64,000 nt of DNA, from assembly GCA_949592205.1 (NCBI GenBank), contig CATIUR010000003.1, forward strand, positions 141,585,259 through 141,649,258. The letters are read 5' to 3'. A model generated the notes under the pieces. That model was not told the DNA's origin, ran no database searches, and was given only the letters and a program-made list of their open reading frames with translations. The position numbers and the translations under genes were made by a program. Of this stretch, positions 1 to 11,400 are shown one piece after another. Source of the stretch: Helichrysum umbraculigerum (taxonomy: Eukaryota; Streptophyta; Magnoliopsida; Asterales; Asteraceae). Position 1 is the first letter of the stretch, and each line of letters begins with the position of its first letter.

Positions 1-391
1 CACGTTGCCGGATATCAATCTTTTGCCACAAATATTTCTCACTTGAACATTTGGAAAACTTTGAACCAAGAAAAAGAAGGGAAAATCAACTGTACTGTCA
101 ACATCACTAAAGCTTTGTGCCGTTGACCAATAAGATATAACAAAAATATTAATATGTTACATTTTTAGTCCCTCAACCTTTTCAAATTTACATATCCAAC
201 TCCTAAAATAAAACTAACTACACATTTTACAGATGTGCAGTTTTACTGCAAAATTTATTTCCCCAAAAAGTACATAGTATAATGTGTTTTTTGCATTTTG
301 AATTCATTTGTATTATTACATAAAAAAATGAAACGAAAAATAATTTTTCGTCAACCATTTCAAAGTCAAGGCAAAATATGAAAATGCGGTA
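1..391. other. AT-rich intergenic flank
   Basis: No open reading frame of note and no recognisable gene. The stretch is AT-rich and ends at the A that precedes the Helitron. I see no repeat boundary in it. Confidence 0.5.
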
Positions 392-836
392 TCTATACTA
401 TATATTAAAGGACACTAAAGCTGATGTCATGAAGATGATTTGTCACTTTCTAGAGTTGGTTTTGCTGCTGACGTGGCTTCTTCTTATTATTCTGCTGATG
501 TCATGGTGATGTGATGAGAGTAATAATTAAAAAAAAATCAATTTGATTAATAAATATTTATTTTACATTCAAAAATTGTCTTTGAACTCAGATAATATCA
601 AAAATTATCTTGGAACTCACATAATATCAAAGAGATATTTATTATTTTACATTAATAAATACTTATTGTTTGCTTATTTATGTCATGATAATTTATTATG
701 ATATGTCGTAATTAAGTTTCAAAGAGATTCTTTTTCTATACATATTCTATATATACAATATATACTAATATGTAATTATGTATTGATTTAATTTGCTTAT
801 AAACAAAACGCGTGTTTTCACGGGTCATAAAACTAG
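392..836 (+). mobile_element. non-autonomous Helitron
   Basis: The left end reads TCTATACTATATATTAAAG, the usual plant Helitron 5' start (TC followed by a TATACTATATTAAAG-like block). The right end has a short GC hairpin (CGTG-TTTT-CACG at about 820-832) followed shortly by CTAG, the expected CTRR 3' end. The element lies between A at 391 and T at 837, matching Helitron insertion into an AT dinucleotide without target duplication. At 445 bases it has no coding capacity, so it would need RepHel supplied elsewhere. The call rests on the termini only. Confidence 0.8.
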
Positions 837-903
837 TGAAGTTTTTAAATGTTGGTCGTATGTGTAAGTGCTTATTGTCCGAACTTTAGGTCTCTTAATG
901 TCC

Positions 904-2300
904 TATAACACCCATGTTTCTATTCAATAATATTATATCATTTTACTCGGAAGCGTATGAATTTAAAACATATTTATATACTGTACATTAAGATAATGTA
1001 CTTAAACAGTTATATTCTCAGAACACCAAATTTAAACTGTTTAAAACTATACACTACGGGGTATTATGTATTACAAAACAAGGTTTATAACAAAACCATA
1101 TCAGAGTTTACAAGCTGTCAAACTTTCCCTGCAAAACATCCACTTCCTGATCACCCACATATCAAACATAATATGCAGGAAGTTAAAATGAGGGATTAGC
1201 ACGAAGCTAAGTGAATGAATTTATCACACACAATTCAACTTAGCATAACAATTTGTTTACAGCAAATAATCGTAAACACATTTCTATTTCAATTTCAATG
1301 AGGATCGGTGGCTCTGGAGGAATCATAATACCCGGGGATTCTCCAAGAACACTTAACGTCAATCTGTATGGCCATTACAGAATAGACCGATAACTATTGG
1401 TTATTAAACTCATGCACAGGTCTCAAACACAACAGATGAATCAAAACCTGTGTAATTCACATAATAACCAAAAATCCAACTTTACGTTGACCTCAATAAG
1501 AGATACACATAGAATCACATATCACGTAGATTCATAATCAATAACTCAGACTAAACAGTCTTATAATCAATCTACGTTTACTTGTCGCAACCAAACGGTT
1601 ACAACTAAATCGAAAGGTGAGTTCTAAATCCACTCACCGATACCTTGGTCTTCACAAACTCAGAGTCCAAGTATCACTTATCTTTTGGAGGATCTGAGAA
1701 TCAATATCAAATATAAGTTAGTAACAGCGTTCTTATAATCATAACTTATATTCGAATATAACATATATTGATACACATTCCCAACATATAATAAAATGAT
1801 AGTTACACATTTGTTAAATGTATCAATATAAATGCTAATCAGAATCCTAAGTTTCAGAATTGGTAATAGTTTAAACTAAAAACAAACAGCCTTTGAAAAA
1901 CAGGGAATCCGTCCGGATTAATCTGAATCCGCCCGGATTCTTATAAATCCGCCGGATTTCGACGAAATCTGCCGGATTCCCAAACCATTTTCACATCCAG
2001 TTTTGATCAGACCAATTTAAAACGAATCCGGTTGTGAATCCGCCGGATTCACTAAAAGTCTGGTTTCCATTTTTCGGGCGAATCTGCCGGATTCCCGGGA
2101 ATCCGCCGGATTCCGGTGTTACGCACAGAACCCCTGAACCTGCTGCTGTTTAACCTGTCCGATTTCTATACCATGATTCACACAAGTTCAGGTGCCAAAA
2201 CAAGTTTGAATAGTAATTTACTCTATCCTAACAGCAAATAACACCATTCAACATCAATTAATCATCTAATCACTATAGCTTCTAAGATTTCTATCAATTC
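904..2300 (-). repeat. outer element 3' LTR, first part
   Basis: Matches 20742-22138 of the other outer LTR. It begins TATAACACCC where a TGTTACA-type end is expected on the element strand, so the terminal dinucleotide is TA rather than CA in both copies. Between about 1900 and 2120 it holds a cluster of palindromes of the form GAATCCGCCGGATTC with variants. The copy stops at AATTC (2296-2300), the target site of the inner element. Small reading frames here (957-1199, for example) are not genes. Confidence 0.92.
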
Positions 2301-3069
2301 TGTAACAACCGGCAAATTAGGACTAGAATTAGTGCCTAATTCTTTGTTAATACATGTAATTAGTTCTGTGTTAGGCTAATTTATGTATCGAATTATATAT
2401 ATTGTTGAATATATATGAAAATGCGATTTGGTTAAATCGTACGCAATTTAAATCGAATGTATTTCGATTCAATTTAAAACGGACGTTGGTGACCAATTTT
2501 ATTAAATAACGTTGTTATGTCAAAAATATTATTATGATAATATTTCGTATTCATTCGTATCGTACAAACAAACCTTACACAATTTGAAATATTAAAACGC
2601 ACAGATTAAATAAAATAACTTACAACTTATAACTCAAATATAAATTGAATTGTAAAACATTTAAATAAAATATCGCGTAATAAATTGTATTTTAAAAACG
2701 CACTTTTAATATTTAAAATAGTTATTTAACGTCTAAACGACGGAGCAAACGAACACCACGCGGAACGCGGGGCGAGAAAGCTGAAAAGTGGGGATAAAAC
2801 CCCCACCTCCCATTTTCTTTCTTCACTTTCATCTATCTCTCTCTCTCTCTTCCTTTTCTTCTTTCCTTTTTCTCTCTAAATCACCACACCACCACCATCA
2901 AAAATCCTTAAATACTACGTCAAAACGAGTTTGGATCATACACCTCCTTTGGAGAAAAACGTTCACCACATCACGATCTACAACGCTATCATTCCGGAAT
3001 TTCATTTCGGCGTTTTGTAAGTTTCCGACAAATCCCGACATCTCTCGTTTTGTAAGTTTCCGACAAATC
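2301..3069 (+). repeat. truncated first LTR of inner element
   Basis: Identical in structure to the start of the LTRs at 4802 and 12923, beginning TGTAACAACC. Homology stops near 3051, after which 24 bases already present at 3011-3034 are repeated at 3046-3069, and then pol sequence begins. The remaining 1.8 kb of the LTR, the primer site, gag, protease and reverse transcriptase are missing from this unit. Confidence 0.92.
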
Positions 3070-4767
3070 TGGAGACATTATCTTTATGGTACCCGCAGCA
3101 CTATATTCACCGACCACAAAAGCCTCCAACACATTTTCAACCAGAAAGATCTTAACATGAGGCAACGTAGATGGGTTGAATTACTCACCGATTACGACTG
3201 CGAGATCAAATATCATCCGGGCAAAGCAAACGTGGTTGCTGATGCTCTCAGCCGTAAAGAACGAACAAAACCACTTCGAGTCCGAGCACTCAGTATTACC
3301 ATTCATAACGACCTCACCACCCAAATACACCTTGCCCAACTCGAAGCCCTGAAACCCGATAACTTCAAGAACGAGGCCTTGCGAGGCATGGATAAACAAT
3401 TCGAGATCAGACCCAACGGGATTAGGTATTTCTCAAACCGAATCTGGTTGCCTAATTTCGGAAACCTTCGGGACTTGGTGATGGATGAAGCTCACAAGTC
3501 CAAGTATTCTATCCACCCGGGATCCGACAAAATGTATCACGGCATCAAGGAGTTTTACTGGTGGCCGAACATGAAAGTTGACATTGCCTTGTACGTCAGC
3601 AAATGCTTAACTTGTTCCATGGTCAAGGCCGAGCACCAAAGACCTTCCGGATTGCTCCAACAACCTGAAATTCCTCAATGGAAATGGGAGCAAATTACCA
3701 TGGATTTCATAACCAAACTACCTAAATCGGCGAGCGGTTGCGATACCATTTGGGTGATCGTCGATCGTCTCACCAAATCAGCTCATTTCTTGGCAATCAG
3801 AGAAACCGATAAAATGGAACGCCTTACACAAATTTACATCAAGGAAATCGTTTGCCAACATGGTGTCCCCATCTCGATTATCTCTGACAGGGATGCTCGA
3901 TTCACATCTCGCTTCTGGCAGTCACTCCAAAAATCACTGGGTACCCGTCTCGATATGAGTACCGCGTACCATCCTCAGACCGATGGCCAGAGCGAACGAA
4001 CTATTCAGACACTGGAAGACATGCTACGAGCCTGCGTAGTTGATTCCGGTACCAATTGGGAAAGACATCTACCGTTGTGCGAGTTTTCGTACAACAACAG
4101 CTATCACGCCAGCATTAAAGCTGCACCCTTTGAGGCACTATACGGTCGTAAGTGCCGATCACCGATCTGTTGGACTGAAGTGGGAGATAGTCAACTCACT
4201 GGTCCTGAACTCATACACGAAACCACAGAGAAAATCGTTGAAATCCAAAACCGACTCAAAGCCGCGCGTGATCGTCAGAAAAGTTATGCTGACGTGAGAC
4301 GCAAGCCACTCGAGTTCCAAGTTAGGGATCGAGTACTCTTAAAGGTATCGCCTTGGAAAGGCGTAATCCGATTCGGCAAACGCGGAAAATTAAACCCCAG
4401 ATACATTGGGCCTTTTGAGATCCTCGAGAAGATAGGTCCAGTGGCATATCGACTGCAGCTGCCCTCTGAACTTAGCAGCGTGCACCCTACCTTTCACATT
4501 TCTAACTTAAAGAAATGTCTGTCTGACGAGACACTTATTATACCCCTTGACGAGATTCGCATCGATGACAAACTACATTTCGTTGAGGAACCCGCCGAAA
4601 TTATGGACCGTGAGGTCAAACAACTGAAACAAAGTCGTATTCCAATCATCAAAGTCAGGTGGAATTCGCGGCGCGGTCCATAATTCACTTGGGAACGGGA
4701 AGACCAAATACGACTCAAGTATCCCCACTTATTCACCGATTCTACCCCTAACGTGACTTCGACTTAA
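3070..4767 (+). pseudogene. duplicated 3' half of inner pol (RNase H-integrase)
   Basis: Near-identical to 11191-12888 of the intact polyprotein. It covers the RNase H C-terminal part (TDHKSL), the HHCC zinc-binding region, the integrase DDE core and the chromodomain-like tail. Differences I see are Gly to Arg in the segment after the integrase core (about 4323) and a stop codon at 4681-4683 where the intact copy has Glu. That stop removes the last 28 residues. An open frame runs in from LTR sequence at 2788, making an artificial 631-residue ORF; its first 92 or so residues are translated LTR. It cannot code for an active pol because protease and reverse transcriptase are absent. Confidence 0.9.
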
Positions 4768-4801
4768 ATTTCGGGACGAAATTCTTTTAACAGGGGGAGA
4801 A

Positions 4802-7377
4802 TGTAACAACCGGCAAATTAGGACTAGAATTAGTGCCTAATTCTTTGTTAATACATGTAATTAGTTCTGTGTTAGGCTAATTTATGTATCGAATTATATA
4901 TATTGTTGAATATATATGAAAATACGATTTGGTTAAATCGTACGCAATTTAAATCGAATGTATTTCGATTCAATTTAAAACGGACGTTGGTGACCAATTT
5001 TATTAAATAACGTTGTTATGTCAAAAATATTATTATGATAATATTTCGTATTCATTCGTATCGTACAAACAAACCTTACACAATTTGAAATATTAAAACG
5101 CACAGATTAAATAAAATAACTTACAACTTATAACTCAAATATAAATTGAATTGTAAAACATTTAAATAAAATATCGCGTAATAAATTGTATTTTAAAAAC
5201 GCACTTTTAATATTTAAAATAGTTATTTAACGTCTAAACGACGGAGCAAACGAACACCACGCGGAACGCGGGGCGAGAAAGCTGAAAAGTGGGGATAAAA
5301 CCCCCACCTCCCATTTTCTTTCTTCACTTTCATCTATCTCTCTCTCTCTCTTCCTTTTCTTCTTTCCTTTTTCTCTCTAAATCACCACACCACCACCATC
5401 AAAAATCCTTAAATACTACGTCAAAACGAGTTTGGATCATACACCTCCTTTGGAGAAAAACGTTCACCACATCACGATCTACAACGCTATCTTTCCGGAA
5501 TTTCATTTCGGCGTTTTGTAAGTTTCCGACAAATCCCGACATCTCTCGTTTTTGATCATTTTTACTAGTTTATGGTTTCTATAGGCTTATTATGTTCATA
5601 TAAGGGTTGGGTAAAAGAATCGGACCAAACGGAAACCCGAAAACATGTTTTTGGCTCAAAATCCGTCAATCAGACGTAAGTGACGCACTGATGAACCCAG
5701 ATATGCGTCACTTCGTGCGACACTGACTAAGTGTCGCATAAGCCATCTTTTCCCGTCACTACCTAAGTGACGCATTTTCAATATCCGTCACTACTAGCGT
5801 CACTTGCCTTAGTGACGCCTATGATCGAAATCTAATTTTATACGACTCTCTTGCCCGACACTACTCTAGTGACGCCTAGAACCTTAAACCGACACTTGTT
5901 ACCGTCACTGCCTAAGTGTCGCCACCTTATGCGTCACTTCCCTAAGTGACGCCCTAAACTTATATTTCGCAATTTTATGCGACACTTCCTAAGTGTCGCC
6001 TAAACCTTAAGTGTCGCTATAAGTGACGCTAAAAACAGAAAGTTTCAAACCATTTTTACTAAGTACCGAGACCAAAAATTTATCACTTGATTTCACCCAA
6101 ATTAAAGTCCAGATGCGTTTTTCACCATAACAATATGATAGAAATAAAAAATTTTCGAGCTGACCTGGCATCTCGACCCCAGCCAGGGGCCAGCCCCTTG
6201 GACCCCGCCAGGGGTTGCCACCCCTGGAACCCCGCTAACCAGGGGCGCTGCCCCCGGACCCCCGTACCCAATTTCCCCCACTTTGTTAAACACCATGAAA
6301 TAAACTCAGAAACTATTATCATCATCAAAAGCCGTCACCAACGGGCCGTACACGTTCTAAAACATAAACGATAACAAACCAACATTGGACATAATGAGTT
6401 GTGTAGACAACTAGCCTAGATGATCTTGCGAGACAACTACTTACTTAACCTTACGTGTTTAGGCATTTAAAGGTTACGGGTTCGGAGAACCTACACGCTA
6501 CTCACAGTTTACCACTGCTTACTACTAGGCTCAGGTGAGTCTTACGGCCCCACTTTTACTGTTTTATCTTATTGGGGGAGATACATGCTACTTATTTTTC
6601 CTGAACACAAGTACTAAACTGATTTCTATACCAAACGGAATTGCATGAGTTAATTACTATTTACTGAAGTCTCTCCATCATATATCGTTAGTTATGGACT
6701 TAAGCGCGAACAGTAGTTAATGGATCCATTAGGGAAATGACCCTCCCTGCCCGGGGTAGTAGCGCTACCACGTACTGATTTACACGTATAAATGGGTGAC
6801 TATTATTTCGTTACTTATGCTTCCTCAAGTTTGAGCATGTCACGGGAGCAACTGATTATTTACGGGTTAAGCTTCGATTATGAGCCTCATGGCAACGGTA
6901 TAACTTAATTACTTTACTTTTGCTGGATTTGCAAATACTTGATATACGCCTGCGGGCACTACTGATGAAATCTTGTGTTCAAACCGATTATTTATTTACT
7001 TACAAACCTGTGAGATTCACCAACCTTTTGGTTGACCCTTTTTAGCATGTATTCTCAGGTACACTCTCGGAGTAGGATCACTCCAGGATTACTAGCTAGA
7101 GTCGCATGATTTCCAAACTGCATTTAACGGAGATTCTTTGGCATTATCTTTTGTAGCTATGGTTATGTAATAGAATCTCCCGCCTCATACGCGGACTCTA
7201 GGCTTATATATTTTTGTAAAGAAAACTATATGTTTTCAAACGATTTAAATTATGAAATGTAACTATTTTATAAAACGTCTCATTTAGAGGTCGTTTGCTG
7301 TATATCTTGTGCTTTGTATATTGATTAGTAACACCCAAAGTATGCTTCCGCAATTCATTAAATTTGGGGGTGTTACA
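4802..7377 (+). repeat. full LTR of inner element (5' LTR of the intact unit)
   Basis: 2576 bases, TGTAACAACC to GGGTGTTACA, with standard TG/CA ends. It differs from the LTR at 12923-15498 at about 5 positions that I counted by eye. Between about 5670 and 6030 it carries a dense run of short inverted repeats built on GTGACGC and GTGTCGC. From 6176 to 6258 there is a GC-rich block of CCAGGGG/CCCCTGG palindromes in an otherwise AT-rich LTR. A TATA-like string (TTATATATT, about 7204-7212) about 170 bases before the LTR end is a candidate promoter. Confidence 0.93.
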
Positions 7378-7380
7378 GAT

Positions 7381-7393
7381 TGGTATCAGAGCC
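7381..7393 (+). promoter_or_regulatory. primer binding site, initiator Met tRNA type
   Basis: TGGTATCAGAGCC begins three bases after the LTR end and matches the complement of the plant initiator methionine tRNA 3' end over 13 bases. It fixes the direction of the inner element as plus and marks the start of minus-strand DNA synthesis. Confidence 0.92.
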
Positions 7394-7698
7394 TAAGGTT
7401 ATAGTGAACTAGGTTGCATTTAGTGGACCTAGACTATGACCATTAGGCAGTATTTCCTTACTAGGCATGATTGGTTCAGGAATTACATCATACGAACTTT
7501 AATTTAACATAGCCTGATCAACTATGTACAATTAAGGAAAGATGATGTGAGGTCTGAAATGGTTATGTTGAACAGGAATGCATTAGTTGACTCTGACCAC
7601 GAGAGAACCGGACTATTACTTGATACGTGCTAGACACTAGGCTGGATGTTATATACTTATATATATTAGCCTCGTCTTACTTACACTCTGCCACAGGA

Positions 7699-8211
7699 AT
7701 GGCAAACACACCACCTAATCCGTCACACTCTCACCCACATGGGTCACGAAACCCACGAGTAGCCAGGAGGAACACAAGGTCACCTCGAACCAGCCCCTAT
7801 CCTGCTCATAACTCCCAGAACTCGGCACATCTCACGGTGCCAGTGTTGGCTACCCAACTCCGCCGGCAGGAGCAAAGGCTCGAAAATCTCGAAAGGGAAC
7901 AACACCGAATGACCTACCTGCTTCGCCAAGCCCTTGACCGCATATCACGACTCCAACAAGAACAAGAAGATACCAGCCTCTCTGTAAGCATAATTCAAGA
8001 TTCGATGACCGCTGAATTAGGTGCGGATGAACTCGTAAGAAACCGACTAGAGGAATGTGAACAGCGTTCCCAGGAGACTGAGGATCACTCTCGAGCACTA
8101 GGACAACGACTGGCCTTGGTTGAAGACAACGCCAGACAAGCAAACAGACTAGCAGAAACCGTGGACCGCCTTGTCGCGCTGATGGAGCAGATTAATCTAC
8201 ACCAGGATTAG
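7699..8211 (+). CDS. leader ORF of inner element, coiled-coil protein of unknown function
   Basis: An open frame of 170 residues between the primer site and gag, in a different position from any normal Ty3/gypsy domain. The first 40 or so residues are rich in Pro, His, Ser and Arg (basic, probably disordered). From about residue 50 to the end the sequence is Leu/Glu/Arg/Gln-rich with heptad-like spacing (QLRRQEQRLENLEREQHR and later stretches), as expected of a coiled coil. I chose the ATG at 7699 because the region before it looks non-coding and a CAG acceptor-like site ends just 2 bases upstream. I recognise no domain. It could be an accessory element protein, a captured host fragment, or an unused frame, though 170 open codons with clear composition bias favour real coding. 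The nearest named possibility is the additional ORFs reported in some plant Ty3/gypsy elements. Confidence 0.55.
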   Translation: MANTPPNPSHSHPHGSRNPRVARRNTRSPRTSPYPAHNSQNSAHLTVPVLATQLRRQEQRLENLEREQHRMTYLLRQALDRISRLQQEQEDTSLSVSIIQDSMTAELGADELVRNRLEECEQRSQETEDHSRALGQRLALVEDNARQANRLAETVDRLVALMEQINLHQD

Positions 8212-8439
8212 ATCAGTCCGTATCTAGTAACCAGTTAACTACCTAATTAGGGCCTATGTAATTCAACCGGATGTAACAATTCCCGGTACTTTTGTACTAC
8301 TATTACTCTGTAATCTTTTGGAAACCCGTATCTTGTATTCAACTTGTTTATCTAAATGAAATGCGATTGTCACTTCGTACTGTTATCGTGTATCTCATCA
8401 TTTACACTTGTGACATATCATAATTTCATGCAAATATCT

Positions 8440-8471
8440 TATTCCTCTTTCCTTGTTCTTTTCTTGTCCAG
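8440..8471 (+). promoter_or_regulatory. candidate 3' splice site upstream of gag-pol
   Basis: A pyrimidine-rich run (about 8440-8467) ends in CAG at 8469-8471, four bases before the gag-pol ATG at 8476. This looks like a good plant splice acceptor. If used, it would remove the leader ORF and put gag-pol first on the message. No donor can be assigned with confidence, so this is a suggestion. Confidence 0.3.
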
Positions 8472-8475
8472 CATC

Positions 8476-11400
8476 ATGCCCCCTCGTCGACAGATCACCC
8501 TCACTGAAGCTGAAGTTGCGGGTCTGATTGCCCGTAGTGTGGCCCAAGCTCTCGCTACCCGAACACCAACTCCTGGTAGCGAAGATACAGCTACCAATGG
8601 ACCACAATCAAAGCCCTGCTCATATAAGGACTTCCAAAACTGCAAACCTCTGAATTTTGCAGGTACTGAGGGAGCAATCGGTCTAATACGCTGGATCGAG
8701 AAAGTTGAATCGGTATTCCTTATCTGCAACTGTGCGGAGGGGGACAAAGTTAAGTTCTCTGTTAGTACCTTTACTGACACCGCACTCACGTGGTGGAACA
8801 CCTATGCCCAAACTGTGGGCGTTGCAAATGCTTACAAACTCCCGTGGGTGGAGTTGAAGGAGATGTTAAGGGGTGAGTATTGCCCCAGGGATGAACTGAA
8901 ACAACTAGAGCTGGAATTCTGGAACCATAAGATGCAAGGTGATGATATCACCGGTTACACCAACCGTTTCCACCAGCTGGCACTTCTGTGCCCAACCATG
9001 GTCGATCCTGAGTACAAGAGGATCGAGAAATACATTGATGGACTGCCCGAGAAACTCCAGGACCTGGTGACTTCATCCAAACCAGGTACTATCCAGAACG
9101 CCATCCGTATGGCCCATGAACTCACGGCAAACGCTGTCCGCCGTAACACCACCTCAGCCCCACCTGCAAACAACAAACGAAAGTGGGAAGGAAACCCCAA
9201 CTCATCTAACCAAATCACCAACCGAAGACCCGAGCCTATTAGGGCTTATTCATCCGGCTCTTCAGAAAGGAAAGGGTACGTTGGAAACAAGCCCTACTGC
9301 TCCAAATGCAATCGTCACCACGACGGTTCCTGCCCGTGTACAAACTGCAAACGTTTTGGGCATCTGGCCAAAGACTGTCGAAACACCAGTGCCCCAAAGA
9401 CTTGTTATGGGTGCGGAAGTCCTGGGCACTTTCAGAATAATTGCCCAAAGCAGAAAAACAACAACAACAACAACAAACGGAACAACAACCCTGCTCGTAG
9501 CAGAGCATTTGTCATCAAAGCTGGGGAAGCTAGAGAAGACCCGAATGTTGTAACGGGTACGTTCCTTCTCAATGATCTTACTGCTTCAGTATTATTTGAT
9601 ACCGGTGCTGATAAAAGTTTCATATCTGATGAGTTTTGCCCACTACTTAATATCACCCCTTCGGCCTTAGATGTTAAGTACACCGTAGAGCTCGCAAATG
9701 GTAAACTCATAGAAACCAATAGTGTGATACCTAATTGCACTTTAAACCTCGCAAACGAAACCTTCTCAATCGATCTAATGCATGTTGAACTAGGAAGTTT
9801 TGATGTCATCGTGGGTATGGATTGGTTGTCCAAGCACCGGGCCGAAATTGTTTGCCATGATAAAATCGTCCGGATTCCTCTCGCCGCCGGTAGTACCTTG
9901 ATCATACAGGGGGAGACCGGTGGGTCGAGACTAAACTTAATCTCCTGTTTAAAAACCCGAAAATTTCTGAGAAAGGGTTACCCCGCAATTCTCGCGCACA
10001 TTACAGAGAAAAAGTCGGAGGAGAAACGACTTGAGGATGTGCCAATCGTTAGAGACTTTCCCGAAGTCTTTCCAGAAGAACTACCTGGTTTACCTCCATC
10101 TAGACAGGTCGAGTTCTCGATTGATCTCGTGCCGGGTGCCGCACCGGTGGCCCGAGCACCGTACCGCTTAGCCCCATCCGAACTTCAGGAGTTGTCTACT
10201 CAGTTACAGGAACTCCTGGATAGAGGATTCATCAGACCGAGTTCTTCACCTTGGGGAGCTCCGGTCTTGTTTGTTAAAAAGAAAGACGGTTCATTTCGAA
10301 TGTGTATTGACTACCGAGAGTTGAACAAACTAACCGTCAAGAACCGATACCCACTCCCTCGAATCGATGATCTGTTCGACCAACTTCAAGGATCAAGCTG
10401 TTATTCAAAGATTGATCTTCGATCAGGTTATCACCAATTGCGTGTTCGCGATGCTGACATCCCAAAAACCGCATTCAGAACCCGTTACGGGCACTACGAG
10501 TTCCAAGTGATGCCCTTTGGTCTAACCAACGCACCGGCTGTATTCATGGACCTTATGAATCGGGTGTGCAAACCTTACCTCGACAAGTTTGTCATTGTTT
10601 TTATCGATGACATCCTTATCTATTCGCGAAACGAACAAGAACACGCACAACACCTCAGAACCATCCTAGAACTACTTAGACACGAGGAGCTTTACGCCAA
10701 ATTCTCTAAGTGTGAGTTCTGGATAAGCACCGTTCAATTCCTTGGACACGTGATCGACAGTCAGGGAATCCATGTAGACCCATCAAAAATCGAGGCAATC
10801 AAGAACTGGCAAGCGCCAACCACTCCCACCGAGGTACGCCAATTCTTGGGATTGGCCGGTTACTACCGTCGCTTCATCGAAAACTTTTCGAAAATTGCCA
10901 AACCCCTCACGGTGCTGACTCAGAAGGAAAAGAAATTCGATTGGACCGATAAACAAGAGTCGGCGTTCCAGCTGTTGAAATTCAAGCTTTGCAGTGCACC
11001 CATTCTATCTCTACCCGAAGGCACCGATGACTTCGTGGTATACTGCGATGCTTCTCACCAAGGCCTCGGTTGCGTGCTGATGCAACGAGACAAGGTCATT
11101 GCTTACGCCTCCAGACAACTTAAAGTTCACGAGAAAAACTACACAACTCACGACCTCGAGCTAGGGGCCGTGGTGTTTGCCTTAAAAATCTGGAGACATT
11201 ATCTTTATGGTACCCGCAGCACTATATTCACCGACCACAAAAGCCTCCAACACATTTTCAACCAGAAAGATCTTAACATGAGGCAACGTAGATGGGTTGA
11301 ATTACTCACCGATTACGACTGCGAGATCAAATATCATCCGGGCAAAGCAAACGTGGTTGCTGATGCTCTCAGCCGTAAAGAACGAACAAAACCACTTCGA

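Noticed and set aside
957..1199. 80-codon ORF, and its copy at 20832-21035
   Set aside because: Both lie in the outer LTRs and differ in frame length between copies; no domain or coding bias.
2788..4683. A 631-codon open frame as a separate gene
   Set aside because: Its first part is LTR sequence also present at 5289 and 13410, joined by a deletion junction to pol. It is a truncated element copy with a premature stop.
5660..6035. CRISPR-like array of repeats
   Set aside because: The units are palindromes of changing length and spacing inside an LTR of a plant retrotransposon, without constant repeat and spacer lengths.
6087..6374. ORFs in the GC-rich part of the inner LTR (both strands, also 14208-14495)
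   Set aside because: They translate the CCAGGGG palindrome block; repeated in each LTR and without protein-like features.
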